Positions 51,956-62,349 are shown, numbered from the stretch's first letter. The stretch: DNA of 64,000 nucleotides from JBFKQC01 sp041627895 (GCA_041627895.1 JBFKQC010000004.1:1-64000); one strand, 5' to 3'. Translations and numbers: made by a program. The notes: a model not told the origin generated them from the sequence alone.

Positions 51956-54175
51956 TCATCGCCCGGCAGCGGCGGCCGGTGGCGCCTCGTCAGGAAAGAC
52001 CGGCAGGCAGCCTTGCGGCGCCTCCTCGGCGATCCGGGCGAGGATCGCGTCCTTCTTCAACGGTTTGGTCATGTAGTGGTCGAGCCCCGCGGACAGGATT
52101 GCCTGGTCGTCGCCGGCCATTGCATGCGCCGTCAGGGCGACGATCGTGGTGCGGGGCAGGCCACGTTCGGATTCCATCGCGCGGATCCGGCGCGTCGCCT
52201 CTTTGCCGTCGATCCCAGGCATCGAGATGTCCATGAAGATCACGTCGGGCCGGAACGCCTGGAACCCGTCGACGGCCTCTTGCCCGTCGGCGGCGAATTC
52301 CAGGTCGATATCGAGCGCCTTGACCAGCTTGCCGAAGATCAGCCGGTTGGTCTTGTTGTCTTCCGCCGCGAGAACGCGCATCCGCCGCGGTTGGCTGGGA
52401 ACGGCATTTTCGGACGATTCAGAGCCTGAATCGACCGTCTCGGACGTCGCGCCGTCCGGGGCCGGAAGATCCGCGATGGCCGAAAACAGCTCTCGCCGCC
52501 GCACCGGCTTTTGCAGGCTGCGTGTGATCACGCCGGGTTCGGCATCTGCCTGGCCCGGCGCCGTGACCAGCAGGATGATCGGGCCCTCGAACCCGTCGGC
52601 GCGCAGCCGCGCGGCCAGGTCGCTGCCGGCCATGTCGGGCAGGTGGTGGTCGATCAGCATGACGTCGCACCTGCCGGGCGCCGCGCCCCGCACCTCGGCG
52701 GCCGAGGCGCATTGCCGGACCGCCACATTCTGCATCGCGAGCTGCTTGTCGGTGATCTGGCGGTTCAGCGGCTGCGCGTCGGCCACCACGACGCGCCCGA
52801 TCCATCCCGGAACCGCGGCCAGCGGCGGCTCGTCGCTTTCGGCCACGGGCAGCGTCAGGTGAAAGCCAAAGCTGGATCCGGCGCCCGGTTCGCTGTCCAC
52901 CCAGATTTCGCCGCCCATCGTCTCGACCAGCCGCTTGGTGATCGCCAGTCCCAGTCCGGTGCCCTCGAACTTGCGGTTGCGGTCGTCCTCGACCTGGTTG
53001 AACTCGCCGAAAATGTGTCGCGTCATCTCGGGCGCGATGCCGATTCCGGTGTCTTCGACCATGACGTGCACGCGCTGTTCGTCGCCCTCGCCCACCGGCA
53101 GGCCGACCACGCGGATCAGAACGTGGCCCTCTTGGGTGAACTTGATCGCGTTGCCGATCAGGTTGGTCAGAACCTGCCGGATGCGGGCCGCGTCCGCGAC
53201 ATAGTGCGTCGGCATGAACATGTCGAAATCGACGATCAGGTCGAGGTCCTTTTCCGCGACCGAAGGCTGCAGCAGCATGACGATCTCGTGGATCGCGCGT
53301 TCCAGGTCGAAGGCTTCGGGATGCAGGATCAGCCTGTCCGCGTCGATCTTGGAATAGTCCAGCACGTCGTTGATCAGGCTCAGAAGCGCCTGGCCCGAGG
53401 CGCGGATCGTTTCGATGAACAGGCGCTGTTCCTCGTCCAGATCGGTTTCGGCCAAGAGGTCGGCCATCGCCACGACACCGTTCATCGGCGTCCTGATCTC
53501 GTGGCTCATGTTGGCGAGGAACGCCGATTTCGCACGGTTCGCGGCCTCTGCCCGGTGGCGCGCCTTCCTCAGCTTGGCCTCGTTGCGGATCGTGTCGGTG
53601 ATGTTCAGCGCCAGCGAGACGGTGTCGCCCGCGTCCGAGCGGCGGTCGAGCAGCTTGACGAAGGTACCGTTCCAGAGCCGCAGGACGGAGGGCGCGATCG
53701 TGCCGCCCCGCCAGCGGTCCAGCATTGCCGCCACCCAGTCGGCGCGCGACCGGCCTTCGGTATCGACAACGCCCTCGTGTGCCGCGATGGCAAGGAGTTC
53801 CTCATAATTGATGCCGGGCCCGACGGCGTCGAGCCCGTCGAAGGGCAGCAGATAGGCGGAATTGGCGGCGACCATCACCTCGTCCGCGTCGAACACGGCG
53901 AAACCGTCCTGGATCGTCTCGACCGAATCCCACAGCCGGCGCTCGGCGATCAGGACCGCGGCGGTGGCGGTTTCCAGTTCGGTCAGCGTCTGCGCGTTCT
54001 GTTCCTTCAGCGCCTCGGCCTCGACCCGTTTCTCGACGATCTCGTCCGAGAGGTGGCGCGCGTGCCTGGAAAGCCTTCGATTCGCCTCCGAAAGTTCTGC
54101 CTGCTTCAGCTCCAGCAGGCGCTCTGCCGCCATCCGCGCGCGCCGCTCGCGGGCAAGCAAGTCTGCGATATCCAT
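51956..54175 (-). CDS. Hybrid sensor histidine kinase with two receiver domains
   Basis: 739 residues with no membrane segment: an N-terminal coiled coil (about 5-75), a PAS-like domain (about 80-190), HisKA with the phospho-His in MSHEIRTPMNGV (His225), an HATPase domain with DTGIGI and GTGLGLAI, a first receiver (about 462-565, Asp in LIDHHLPDM) and a second (about 599-715, AAEDNKTNR and MDISMPGIDG). It lacks an Hpt domain, so it must pass phosphate to a separate Hpt protein. ATG 54175 with GGAG seven bases before is preferred; ATG 54238 adds 21 residues. Confidence 0.88.
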   Translation of the reverse strand: MDIADLLARERRARMAAERLLELKQAELSEANRRLSRHARHLSDEIVEKRVEAEALKEQNAQTLTELETATAAVLIAERRLWDSVETIQDGFAVFDADEVMVAANSAYLLPFDGLDAVGPGINYEELLAIAAHEGVVDTEGRSRADWVAAMLDRWRGGTIAPSVLRLWNGTFVKLLDRRSDAGDTVSLALNITDTIRNEAKLRKARHRAEAANRAKSAFLANMSHEIRTPMNGVVAMADLLAETDLDEEQRLFIETIRASGQALLSLINDVLDYSKIDADRLILHPEAFDLERAIHEIVMLLQPSVAEKDLDLIVDFDMFMPTHYVADAARIRQVLTNLIGNAIKFTQEGHVLIRVVGLPVGEGDEQRVHVMVEDTGIGIAPEMTRHIFGEFNQVEDDRNRKFEGTGLGLAITKRLVETMGGEIWVDSEPGAGSSFGFHLTLPVAESDEPPLAAVPGWIGRVVVADAQPLNRQITDKQLAMQNVAVRQCASAAEVRGAAPGRCDVMLIDHHLPDMAGSDLAARLRADGFEGPIILLVTAPGQADAEPGVITRSLQKPVRRRELFSAIADLPAPDGATSETVDSGSESSENAVPSQPRRMRVLAAEDNKTNRLIFGKLVKALDIDLEFAADGQEAVDGFQAFRPDVIFMDISMPGIDGKEATRRIRAMESERGLPRTTIVALTAHAMAGDDQAILSAGLDHYMTKPLKKDAILARIAEEAPQGCLPVFPDEAPPAAAAGR

Positions 54176-54305
54176 CCCGAGGCTCCGCGTTGCCCCGCGA
54201 TCATCGCCCGGCTTGTTGAATATCGGCTTAACCGCCATTGCCGAATCCGTTGCCGCGTTGCGGGCGGTGTGCGACCATGAAGCCATTCAAAGCAGGAGGT
54301 AGACC

Positions 54306-57300
54306 ATGCGCATTGGCGTCGGACTTGGGATTCTTCTCGCGATCATCGGCAACACGGCACTGGCGCAAGACCCGGTGCCCGATCGGCGGCTTGGCCTGGT
54401 GCGTGACGTCGACTTTCCCGGCGGCGACATCCGGTCGATTTTCGACACGACGCTGAACGCGTGCGAGACCGCCTGCCTGACCGATCCGCGCTGCGTCGCC
54501 TTCACCTTCAACACGCGTTCGAACGCCTGTTTCCCGAAATCCGAGCTTGGCGAGGAAGCACCGTACGAGGGTGCCTTTTCCGGCCGCGTCCTGACTGCCG
54601 ATCCGCGCATCGTGGCGGCCGCGGAAACCCGCGCCGCCGAGCTGGATTTCCTGTCCGAGCACGATATCGACCAGGCGAGGCGCCAGGCGCTCGACCTGAC
54701 CAACCGGCACATTCCCGGCAACTGGACGCTTGCCGATCTGCTGCAGTCGGCGGCCGACTCGCGCGCCGAGGGCAACATCGTCGCCGCCTACCGGTTCATG
54801 GGCGCCGCGACCGTGCTGAGCGATGCGGCCGATCACTGGACCGAATACGCGCGCCTCGCGCTGGCGGTCCAGACCAACAGGTCATCCGAGCGGCGCGAAT
54901 ACCAGGAGCGCGCGCTGCGCGCCGCCACCAATGCCTATCTGCGCGGCGATAAGCCGCCTGTCCGGGCAAGTACGCTTGCCGTGCTGGCCGAGGCGCTGGA
55001 AGAGAACGGCCGCGGGCGCGACATGATCCCGGCGCTCAGGCTCGCACAGTCCATCGCGCCGCGGCAGGACGCCGACGAGATGCTGGACAAGGCGATTGCC
55101 AAATACGGCTTCCGCATCGTCGAACATGACGTCGACAACGATGCCGCCCGGCCGCGGATCTGCGCCGAGTTCTCCGAGGACCTGGTGCGCGCCGGCTTGG
55201 ATTACGCGCCCTATGTGCAGGTGCCATCGGCCGAGCTGACGGTGGAACCCGATCAGCGGCGGCTATGCATCGAGGGCGTGGTGCACGGCGAACGCTACCA
55301 GGTGACGTTCCGCGAAGGGCTGCCCGCGCTGTCCGGCGAGGAGCTGGCCAAGAACATCACGCTGAACCTCTATGTCCGCGACCGCTCGCCCGGCGTCCGG
55401 TTTCCCGGCCGCGCCTACGTGCTGCCCGCCACCGGCGAGGTCGCGCTGCCGATCGAGACCGTCAACCTGACCGAGATCGACCTGACCCTGTCGCGGGTCA
55501 GCGACCGCTCGATCCTGCGCGCGATCCAGGAGGATTACTTCGGCCGCCCGCTATCGGCCTGGGAGCTGGACAATTTCGGCTCGGATATCGCCACCGAGGT
55601 CTGGACCGGCAAGGGCGAGGTGGCGCAGGAATTGAACCGCGACGTCACCACGCGGCTGCCGCTGACCGAGGTCGTCGGGCCGCTCGATCCCGGCATCTAT
55701 GCGCTGCGCGCCGAGGTTCCGGGCGCCGACCCGTACGAAGATCCCGCCGCCACGCAATGGTTCGTGGTCAGCGATCTGGGCCTTGCGACGATGACCGGGG
55801 CGGACGGGCTGCATGTCTTCGTGCGCAGCCTGGGCAGCGCCGATCCGGCGGCTGGCATCGAGATCAGCCTTTTGTCGCGCTCGAATGCCGTGCTGGCCAC
55901 CGCAACGACCGATGCGCTGGGATATGCCCGCTTCGCGCCGGGGTTGACGCTCGGCACCGGCGGGGCGGAACCGGCAATGGTGCTGGCCACGACCCAGGGC
56001 GATCTGTCGTTCCTGTCGCTCACCGATCCCGAATTCGACCTCAGCGACCGCGGGGTGGAAGGCCGCGCGCCGGCCGGCCCGATCGACGCCTTCCTGACCA
56101 CGGACCGCGGCGCCTATCGTGCGGGCGAGGCGATCAATGCCACGGTCCTGACCCGCGACGGCGAGGCGGAGGCGATCGAGGGGCTGCCGCTGGTGGCCAT
56201 CCTCAAGCGGCCCGACGGCGTGGAATACGCGCGCCAGGTCTCGCAGACGCAGCAAGCGGGCGGGCATGTCTTTACGTTCCGCACCAGCGGCGCCGCGCCG
56301 CGTGGATCGTGGCGGCTGGATATCCACGCCGACGCAGAGGCGCCGCCCATCGCCACCACCAAGGTGCTGGTCGAGGATTTCCTGCCGGAACGCATCGACT
56401 TCGACCTGACGCTGCCCGATGGCCTGATCCGCGCCGGGGACACGCCGCCGCTGGCCATTGCCGCGCGGTACCTGTTCGGCGCGCCGGCAGGCGATTTGCC
56501 GATCGAGGGCGAGGTGCTGCTGCGCGCCGCCAGCCGGGTCGACGCATATCCCGGCTATGCCTTCGGGCGGCACGATGCCGATATCCGGCCCGACGTCTGG
56601 TTCATGCCCGGCGACGTGCGAACGGATGCGGACGGCAAGGCGGTAATCGGGCTGAATTTCCCCGAGTTAGAGACGAATTTCCGCCCGCTCGAGGCGGTGA
56701 TCGCGGTGCGCCTTACCGAAGGATCGGGCCGCCCGGTGGAACGCAAGATCACCCATCCCGTCGCGCCCGCCGGCCCGGTGATCGGCATCAAGCCGAATTT
56801 CGAGGGCACGCTCAGCGAGGGCACCGAAGCCTCGTTCAACCTGATCGCGCTGGACGAGGCGCTGCGGCCGACAGGGATGGCCGTGCGCTGGACGATCAAC
56901 CGCGTGCAGACCAGGTACCAGTGGTATCGCTATTCCGGCAGCTGGAACTGGGAACCCGTGACCACCCGCACCCGCGTGGCCGAGGGCGATGCGGCGCTGG
57001 GCGGCACGCCGGTGACGGTGACCGCCCCGGTCGACTGGGGGCGCTACGAGATCAGGGTCGAGCGCACCGGCGCAGACTACGTCGCCGCGTCGCAGGACTT
57101 CTATGCGGGCTGGTACGGCGCGGCCGATGCCTCGTCGACGCCGGACCTACTGGAGGTGGCATTGGATGCCGAGGCCTACCGCCCGGGCGACACCGCGCGT
57201 CTGCGGCTGGTGCCGCGCTATCCCGGCAAGGCGCTGATCACCGTGGTCTCGAACCGGCTGATCGACATGAAGGCGATAGACGTTACCGAAGGCGAGAACC

Positions 57301-59744
57301 TCGTGGATTTGCCGGTGACCGATGCCTGGGGCGCCGGCGCCTATGTCACCGCCACGGTGATCCGCCCGATGAGCGTCGAGGCCGGGCGCAATCCGGCCCG
57401 CGCGCTGGGGCTGGCGCATGCCACGGTCGATCCGGGGCGGCACAAGCTGGCCGCCACCTTCGAGTCCGCGGCCGAGGTCGACCCGCGCGGGCCGCTGCCT
57501 GTCGCACTGAGGGTCGATGGCATTGCCGAGGGCGAAACCGCCTGGGCCACCATCGCCGCGGTCGATGTCGGTATCCTGAACCTGACCGGCTTCGACTCGC
57601 CCGACCCCTCGGGGCACTACTTCGGCCAGCGCAAGCTGGGCATGGGGCTGCGCGACGTCTACGGCCGGCTGATCGACGGCATGAACGGGTCGCTCGGGTC
57701 GGTGCGGTCCGGCGGCGACGCTTCGGCCGATGCCGGCCTGCAGGCGCCGCCGCCGACCGAGGAACTGGTCGCCTATTTCAGCGGTCCGGTTCAGGTCGGT
57801 GCCGACGGCTATGCGCGCACCAGCTTCGATCTGCCGTCGTTCAACGGATCGGTGCGGCTGATGGCCGTGGTCTGGTCGAAAACCGGCGTCGGCGAGGCCG
57901 AGGCCGAAGTGCTGGTGCGCGACCCGGTCGTGATCACAGCCAGCCTGCCGCGTTTCATGGCGCCCGGCGATCAGTCTCGGTTGCTGCTGGAAATCGTCCA
58001 TGCCACGGGTCCGTCGGGCCGCATGGGGCTGGATATCGAGCCGCATGGCGTGCGGCTGAACCGCGCCGTGCCCTCGGGCATCAACCTGACCGACCAGGGC
58101 AAGGCGGTGCTGTCGCTTCCGATCACCGCGGTCGCGGCCGGCATCCACAAGATCGAGGTCACGCTGAACACGCCGGATGGAAAGGTGCTGACCAAGACGC
58201 TGACATTGCCGGTACAGGTCAACGACCCGATCACCACGCGGACCAGCCGGTTCAGCCTGGCCCCGGGCAGCACCTTCACCTTCGACGACAACGTCTTTGC
58301 CGGGATGACGGCGGGTACCGCCTCGGCCACGCTGGCCGCGGGGCCGCTGGCGCGGCTGGATGCGCCGGGGCTGTTGCAGGCGCTCGACCGCTATCCATAC
58401 GGCTGCACCGAGCAGATCACGTCTCGGGCGCTGCCCCTGCTCTATCTCGACGAGGTCGCCCGCGCGATGGGTCTGGCAGAGCGCGACGCGCTGGCGGGGC
58501 GCATCGACCAGGCGATCGAGCGGGTGCTGACCAACCAGGCCCCGAACGGCGCCTTTGGCCTGTGGCGGGCGGAATCCGGCGACTTCTGGCTCGATGCCTA
58601 TGTCACCGACTTCCTGTCCCGTGCCCGTGCCCGCGGCTTCGAGGTGCCCGACATCGCCTTCCGCACGGCGCTGGACAACCTGCGCAACCGGGTGAACTAC
58701 GCCCCCGATTTCGACGATGGCGGCGAGGAAATCGCCTATGCGCTCTATGTCCTTGCACGCGAGGGCGCGGCCGCGGTGGGCGATCTGCGCTATTACGCCG
58801 ACGTCAAGGCCGGGGATTTCGCCACGCCGCTGGCCGCGGCGCAGCTTGGCGCGGCGCTGGCCGCTTATGGCGACCCGACACGGGCCGACCGCATGTTTGC
58901 CGTGGCGACCCGCAAGATCGCGGGGCTTTCGGGCAGCGAGGCGCAGATCTGGCGCAGCGATTACGGCACCCGCCTGCGCGACCGCGCCGCGGTGCTGACG
59001 CTCGCCGTCGAGGCCGGCAGCAAGGCCGTGGACCGCGAGCGGCTTTTGGCCAGCATCGCGCCGGTCGAGGGCAGCTTTGTGATGTCGACCCAGGAACAGG
59101 TGTGGTCGCTGCTGGCCGCGCACGCGATCCTCGATACCGGCGGGATTGCCGGCCTGACCGTCGACGGAAACCCCGCTGACGGACCCTTGGTGCGGGTGGT
59201 CGAGGACCAGGTCGCGTTCGCGCCTATCGCGATCCGCAATTCGGGCGATGACGAGACCGTGATCACGCTGACCACGTTCGGCGTGCCGGGGGTGGCGGAA
59301 CCCGCCGGCGGCAACGGCTATGCCATCGAGCGGCGCTATTTCACCATGGATGGCGACCCTGTTCCGGCCGAAACCGTGCCGCGGGGCACGCGGCTGGTCA
59401 CGGTGCTGACGGTCAAGCCGTGGGGCAAGTCCGCCGCAAGGCTGATGATCGACGACCCGCTGCCCGCGGGCTTCGAAATCGACAACCCGAACCTGATGCG
59501 CGGCGGCGATATCAGGGCGCTCGACTGGCTGGAACTGCACGACGAAACCCGCGCGACCGAATTCCGGCAGGACCGCTTCCTGGCCGCGGTCGACTGGCAG
59601 TCCGACAGCGCGTTCCGCCTGGCCTATGTCGTCCGTGCCGTCTCGCCGGGCGACTATCACCATCCGGCGGCCAGCGTCGAGGACATGTACCGCCCGGCCT
59701 ATCGCGCGCATACCGACACCGGTCGGGTTGTGATCACGGAATGA
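54306..59744 (+). CDS. Bacterial alpha-2-macroglobulin with thioester and N-terminal PAN domain
   Basis: 1812 residues, exported by a signal peptide (about 1-20, NTALA before QDPV). A PAN/apple-like domain with Cys53, Cys57, Cys63 and Cys75 comes first, then macroglobulin repeats, a bait region and the thioester motif YPYGCTEQ (Cys1367 to Gln1370) followed by a helical thioester domain. It should trap proteases in the periplasm, bonding them through the thioester. No lipobox is seen, unlike the lipoprotein YfhM of E. coli. AGGAGG precedes ATG 54306. The stop overlaps pbpC by ATGA. Confidence 0.93.
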   Translation: MRIGVGLGILLAIIGNTALAQDPVPDRRLGLVRDVDFPGGDIRSIFDTTLNACETACLTDPRCVAFTFNTRSNACFPKSELGEEAPYEGAFSGRVLTADPRIVAAAETRAAELDFLSEHDIDQARRQALDLTNRHIPGNWTLADLLQSAADSRAEGNIVAAYRFMGAATVLSDAADHWTEYARLALAVQTNRSSERREYQERALRAATNAYLRGDKPPVRASTLAVLAEALEENGRGRDMIPALRLAQSIAPRQDADEMLDKAIAKYGFRIVEHDVDNDAARPRICAEFSEDLVRAGLDYAPYVQVPSAELTVEPDQRRLCIEGVVHGERYQVTFREGLPALSGEELAKNITLNLYVRDRSPGVRFPGRAYVLPATGEVALPIETVNLTEIDLTLSRVSDRSILRAIQEDYFGRPLSAWELDNFGSDIATEVWTGKGEVAQELNRDVTTRLPLTEVVGPLDPGIYALRAEVPGADPYEDPAATQWFVVSDLGLATMTGADGLHVFVRSLGSADPAAGIEISLLSRSNAVLATATTDALGYARFAPGLTLGTGGAEPAMVLATTQGDLSFLSLTDPEFDLSDRGVEGRAPAGPIDAFLTTDRGAYRAGEAINATVLTRDGEAEAIEGLPLVAILKRPDGVEYARQVSQTQQAGGHVFTFRTSGAAPRGSWRLDIHADAEAPPIATTKVLVEDFLPERIDFDLTLPDGLIRAGDTPPLAIAARYLFGAPAGDLPIEGEVLLRAASRVDAYPGYAFGRHDADIRPDVWFMPGDVRTDADGKAVIGLNFPELETNFRPLEAVIAVRLTEGSGRPVERKITHPVAPAGPVIGIKPNFEGTLSEGTEASFNLIALDEALRPTGMAVRWTINRVQTRYQWYRYSGSWNWEPVTTRTRVAEGDAALGGTPVTVTAPVDWGRYEIRVERTGADYVAASQDFYAGWYGAADASSTPDLLEVALDAEAYRPGDTARLRLVPRYPGKALITVVSNRLIDMKAIDVTEGENLVDLPVTDAWGAGAYVTATVIRPMSVEAGRNPARALGLAHATVDPGRHKLAATFESAAEVDPRGPLPVALRVDGIAEGETAWATIAAVDVGILNLTGFDSPDPSGHYFGQRKLGMGLRDVYGRLIDGMNGSLGSVRSGGDASADAGLQAPPPTEELVAYFSGPVQVGADGYARTSFDLPSFNGSVRLMAVVWSKTGVGEAEAEVLVRDPVVITASLPRFMAPGDQSRLLLEIVHATGPSGRMGLDIEPHGVRLNRAVPSGINLTDQGKAVLSLPITAVAAGIHKIEVTLNTPDGKVLTKTLTLPVQVNDPITTRTSRFSLAPGSTFTFDDNVFAGMTAGTASATLAAGPLARLDAPGLLQALDRYPYGCTEQITSRALPLLYLDEVARAMGLAERDALAGRIDQAIERVLTNQAPNGAFGLWRAESGDFWLDAYVTDFLSRARARGFEVPDIAFRTALDNLRNRVNYAPDFDDGGEEIAYALYVLAREGAAAVGDLRYYADVKAGDFATPLAAAQLGAALAAYGDPTRADRMFAVATRKIAGLSGSEAQIWRSDYGTRLRDRAAVLTLAVEAGSKAVDRERLLASIAPVEGSFVMSTQEQVWSLLAAHAILDTGGIAGLTVDGNPADGPLVRVVEDQVAFAPIAIRNSGDDETVITLTTFGVPGVAEPAGGNGYAIERRYFTMDGDPVPAETVPRGTRLVTVLTVKPWGKSAARLMIDDPLPAGFEIDNPNLMRGGDIRALDWLELHDETRATEFRQDRFLAAVDWQSDSAFRLAYVVRAVSPGDYHHPAASVEDMYRPAYRAHTDTGRVVITE

Positions 59745-61783
59745 GGCGGACGCGCCTCATAGCGCTCGCCCTGGCGCTTTATGGCGCGGCGCTTGGGCGG
59801 GATGCGTTCGACCATTGGGTCGACGCCACCGTGATCCCGCCGCTGGCGGTCGAAACCTCGGTCGAGATGCTCGACCGCGACGGCGTGCTGCTGCGCGCCT
59901 TTACCGTCGCCGATGGGCGCTGGCGGCTGGCGACGTCGCTGGATGCGGTCGATCCCGGCTATCTGCGGATGCTGGTGGCATACGAGGACAAGCGTTTCCA
60001 TCGCCATGCCGGGGTCGACCCGCTGGCGGCGCTGCGTGCCGCGGGACAGGCGCTGTGGAATGGCCGGATCGTGTCCGGCGGATCGACCCTGACGATGCAG
60101 GTTGCGCGGCTATTGGAAGAGGGGCCGACGGGGCGGTTGGACGGCAAGTTGAGGCAGGTCAGGCTCGCATTGGCGCTGGAACGCCGGCTGAGCAAGGCCG
60201 AAATCCTCACGCTCTACGTCAACCGGGCGCCGTTCGGCGGAAACCTCGAAGGGCTGCGCGCCGCGACGCTGGCCTGGTTCGGGAAAGAACCGCGGCGGCT
60301 GACCGTGGCCGAGGCGGCGCTGCTGGTGGCGCTGCCGCAATCGCCCGAGACCCGCCGCCCCGACCGGTACGCGGGGACTGCGCAGGACGCACGGCGCCGG
60401 GTGCTGGCGCGGGTCGCCGCGGCGGGCGTGATCGACGCCGAAGCCCGCGCCGCGGCCATGACCGAGCATTTGCCGCCCCGGCGCCGCGACTTTCCCGCGC
60501 TTGCCGCGCATTTGACCGAACGCCGGCGCGCGGCCGACCCGTCGTCGGTTCTGCACCGTCTGACGCTGGACGCGGGGCTGCAGGCGCGGCTCGAGGCGCT
60601 GGCGGCACGGGCGGCGCGGGAGGGCGGCGACCGTTTGTCGGTCGCAATCCTCGTCGCCGATCACGGGACTGGCGAAATCGTCGCCTCGGTCGGGTCCGCC
60701 GGGTATCGCCCCGGCCAACGCGATGGGTTCGTGGACATGACCCGTGCGATCCGCTCGCCGGGATCGACCCTGAAGCCCCTGGTCTATGGCCTGTCCTTCG
60801 ATCAGGGCCTCGCGCATCCCGAGACGCTGATCGAGGACCGCCCGGCCGCGTTCGGCACCTATGCGCCGCAGAATTTCGACGGGCAGTTCCGCGGCACCGT
60901 CCGGGTGCGCGACGCGTTGCTGATGTCGCTGAATATCCCCGTGGTAAAGCTGACCGACGCGCTGGGCCCTGCCCGGCTGATGGCGCATCTGCGCCGTGCC
61001 GGGGTCGAGGCGCGCGTCTCTGGCGGGCGCCCGGGCCTGGCCGTGGCGCTGGGCGGCGTGGGGATCAGCCTGGAAGGACTGGTGCAACTGTATGCGAGCC
61101 TCGGAAACGGCGGCAGGGCGGTGCGGCTGGTCGAGGATTTCGAGACTGAACCCGCGGATTTTCCCCAAGACGTGCTGTCGCCCGAGGCGGCCTGGCAGAT
61201 CGGCGACATCCTGAGCGGGCTGGCCCCGCCGCCCGGTGCGGCGCGAACCGGGCTGGCCTACAAGACCGGCACGTCCTATGGGCACCGCGACGCCTGGGCG
61301 ATCGGCTATGACGGGCGCCACGTTGCCGGCGTCTGGATGGGCCGGCCGGACGGCACGCCGGTGCCGGGCGCGTTCGGCGGCGATCTGGCCGCGCCGGTCC
61401 TGTTCGACGCGTTCGCCCGTCTGAAGCCCGCGCTCGACCGCCTGCCGCCGCCGCCGCCCGCGACCCTGGTCGTCGGCCATGCGCAGTTGCCGCGGCCGCT
61501 GAAGCGGTTCCGCCCGCGCGGCGCGGTCTTCGCCGAAAATACCGGGGGGCCGGATCTGGCGTTCCCGCCGGACGGTGCGTTGCTCGAGACGGGCGGTGCC
61601 GGGCTGGCGGTCAAGGTCCGCGACGGCCGCCCGCCCTTCACCTGGCTCGCGAACGGCCTGCCGGTGCTGACGCAAACCCACGACCGCAGCGCGCTGTTGG
61701 ACGTCGCGGGTCCGGGCTTTGTCACGCTGTCGGTGATCGACGCAGAGGGGCGGTCGGCGCAAAGCCAGGTTCGGCTGGATTAG
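59741..61783 (+). CDS. pbpC: Penicillin-binding protein 1C
   Basis: 680 residues: an N-terminal membrane anchor (about 5-20), a glycosyltransferase family 51 domain with catalytic Glu82 (VAYEDKRFHRHAGVDP) and GGSTLTMQVARLLE, a transpeptidase domain with SPGSTLKPLVYG (Ser and Lys), SLNIP and YKTGTSYGHRDAW (KTG), and the C-terminal PBP1C domain (about 590-680). It makes or repairs peptidoglycan in the periplasm. Pairing with alpha-2-macroglobulin is a known arrangement, thought to repair the wall where proteases or attackers break the envelope. The start overlaps the macroglobulin stop. Confidence 0.95.
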   Translation: MRRTRLIALALALYGAALGRDAFDHWVDATVIPPLAVETSVEMLDRDGVLLRAFTVADGRWRLATSLDAVDPGYLRMLVAYEDKRFHRHAGVDPLAALRAAGQALWNGRIVSGGSTLTMQVARLLEEGPTGRLDGKLRQVRLALALERRLSKAEILTLYVNRAPFGGNLEGLRAATLAWFGKEPRRLTVAEAALLVALPQSPETRRPDRYAGTAQDARRRVLARVAAAGVIDAEARAAAMTEHLPPRRRDFPALAAHLTERRRAADPSSVLHRLTLDAGLQARLEALAARAAREGGDRLSVAILVADHGTGEIVASVGSAGYRPGQRDGFVDMTRAIRSPGSTLKPLVYGLSFDQGLAHPETLIEDRPAAFGTYAPQNFDGQFRGTVRVRDALLMSLNIPVVKLTDALGPARLMAHLRRAGVEARVSGGRPGLAVALGGVGISLEGLVQLYASLGNGGRAVRLVEDFETEPADFPQDVLSPEAAWQIGDILSGLAPPPGAARTGLAYKTGTSYGHRDAWAIGYDGRHVAGVWMGRPDGTPVPGAFGGDLAAPVLFDAFARLKPALDRLPPPPPATLVVGHAQLPRPLKRFRPRGAVFAENTGGPDLAFPPDGALLETGGAGLAVKVRDGRPPFTWLANGLPVLTQTHDRSALLDVAGPGFVTLSVIDAEGRSAQSQVRLD

Positions 61784-61902
61784 AGTCTGACCCGCTTGAC
61801 ATGAAGCAGTCGTTCGAGCTGTCTGCCCTGCGCGAATAGCGGCCGAAAGAGCGCGAACGGGCCGCTTGCCGGCCTGGCGGTTCCGCCATGGCTCTGCCCG
61901 CG

Positions 61903-62331
61903 CTAGCCATCACGGTTCAGCAGATGCTCCAGTGCCGCGCGAAACCCGGGCGCGTCCGCCCCCAGATCGGCCAGCACAGCACGCTCGTAATCCCGCGCCA
62001 ACGGCGCCAGTTCCTCGACCATCGCACGGCCCTTGTCGGTCAGCGACAGCGCCACCAACCGCCCGTCGCTGGCATTGCTCGCCTTCGAGACATAGCCCGC
62101 CTGCTCGAGCCGCGAGGCCGCACGGCTGACCTTGGACTTGTCCATGTCGACGCGCTCGTGGATTTCGCGCACGCTGACCGTTCCAGCCTGGCTGAGATGG
62201 GCCACGACGCGCCACTCGGCAACCGAAATGCCGAATTTCTGCTGATACAGGGTCGAAAACCCGCGGCTGACGCGCGACGACAGCACGGCCAGCTGATAGG
62301 GAAGGAAAGCGTCCAGGTCGAATTCGGTCAT
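61903..62331 (-). CDS. MarR family regulator, likely of homogentisate degradation
   Basis: 142 residues with a winged helix: FGISVAEWRVVAHLSQAGTV, the recognition helix MDKSKVSRAASRLEQAGYV, and wing NASDGRLVALSLTDKG. ATG 62331 gives the normal MTEFDLDAFLPYQL start; the longer frame upstream reads through the promoter region and is not used. It is divergent from hmgA. Two palindromes TTGC-N4-GCAA lie between the starts, one close to each gene, so it probably represses hmgA and itself until a ligand such as homogentisate appears. The ligand is inference. Confidence 0.9.
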   Translation of the reverse strand: MTEFDLDAFLPYQLAVLSSRVSRGFSTLYQQKFGISVAEWRVVAHLSQAGTVSVREIHERVDMDKSKVSRAASRLEQAGYVSKASNASDGRLVALSLTDKGRAMVEELAPLARDYERAVLADLGADAPGFRAALEHLLNRDG

Positions 62332-62349
62332 CGGGTCGCACCGCGGTCG

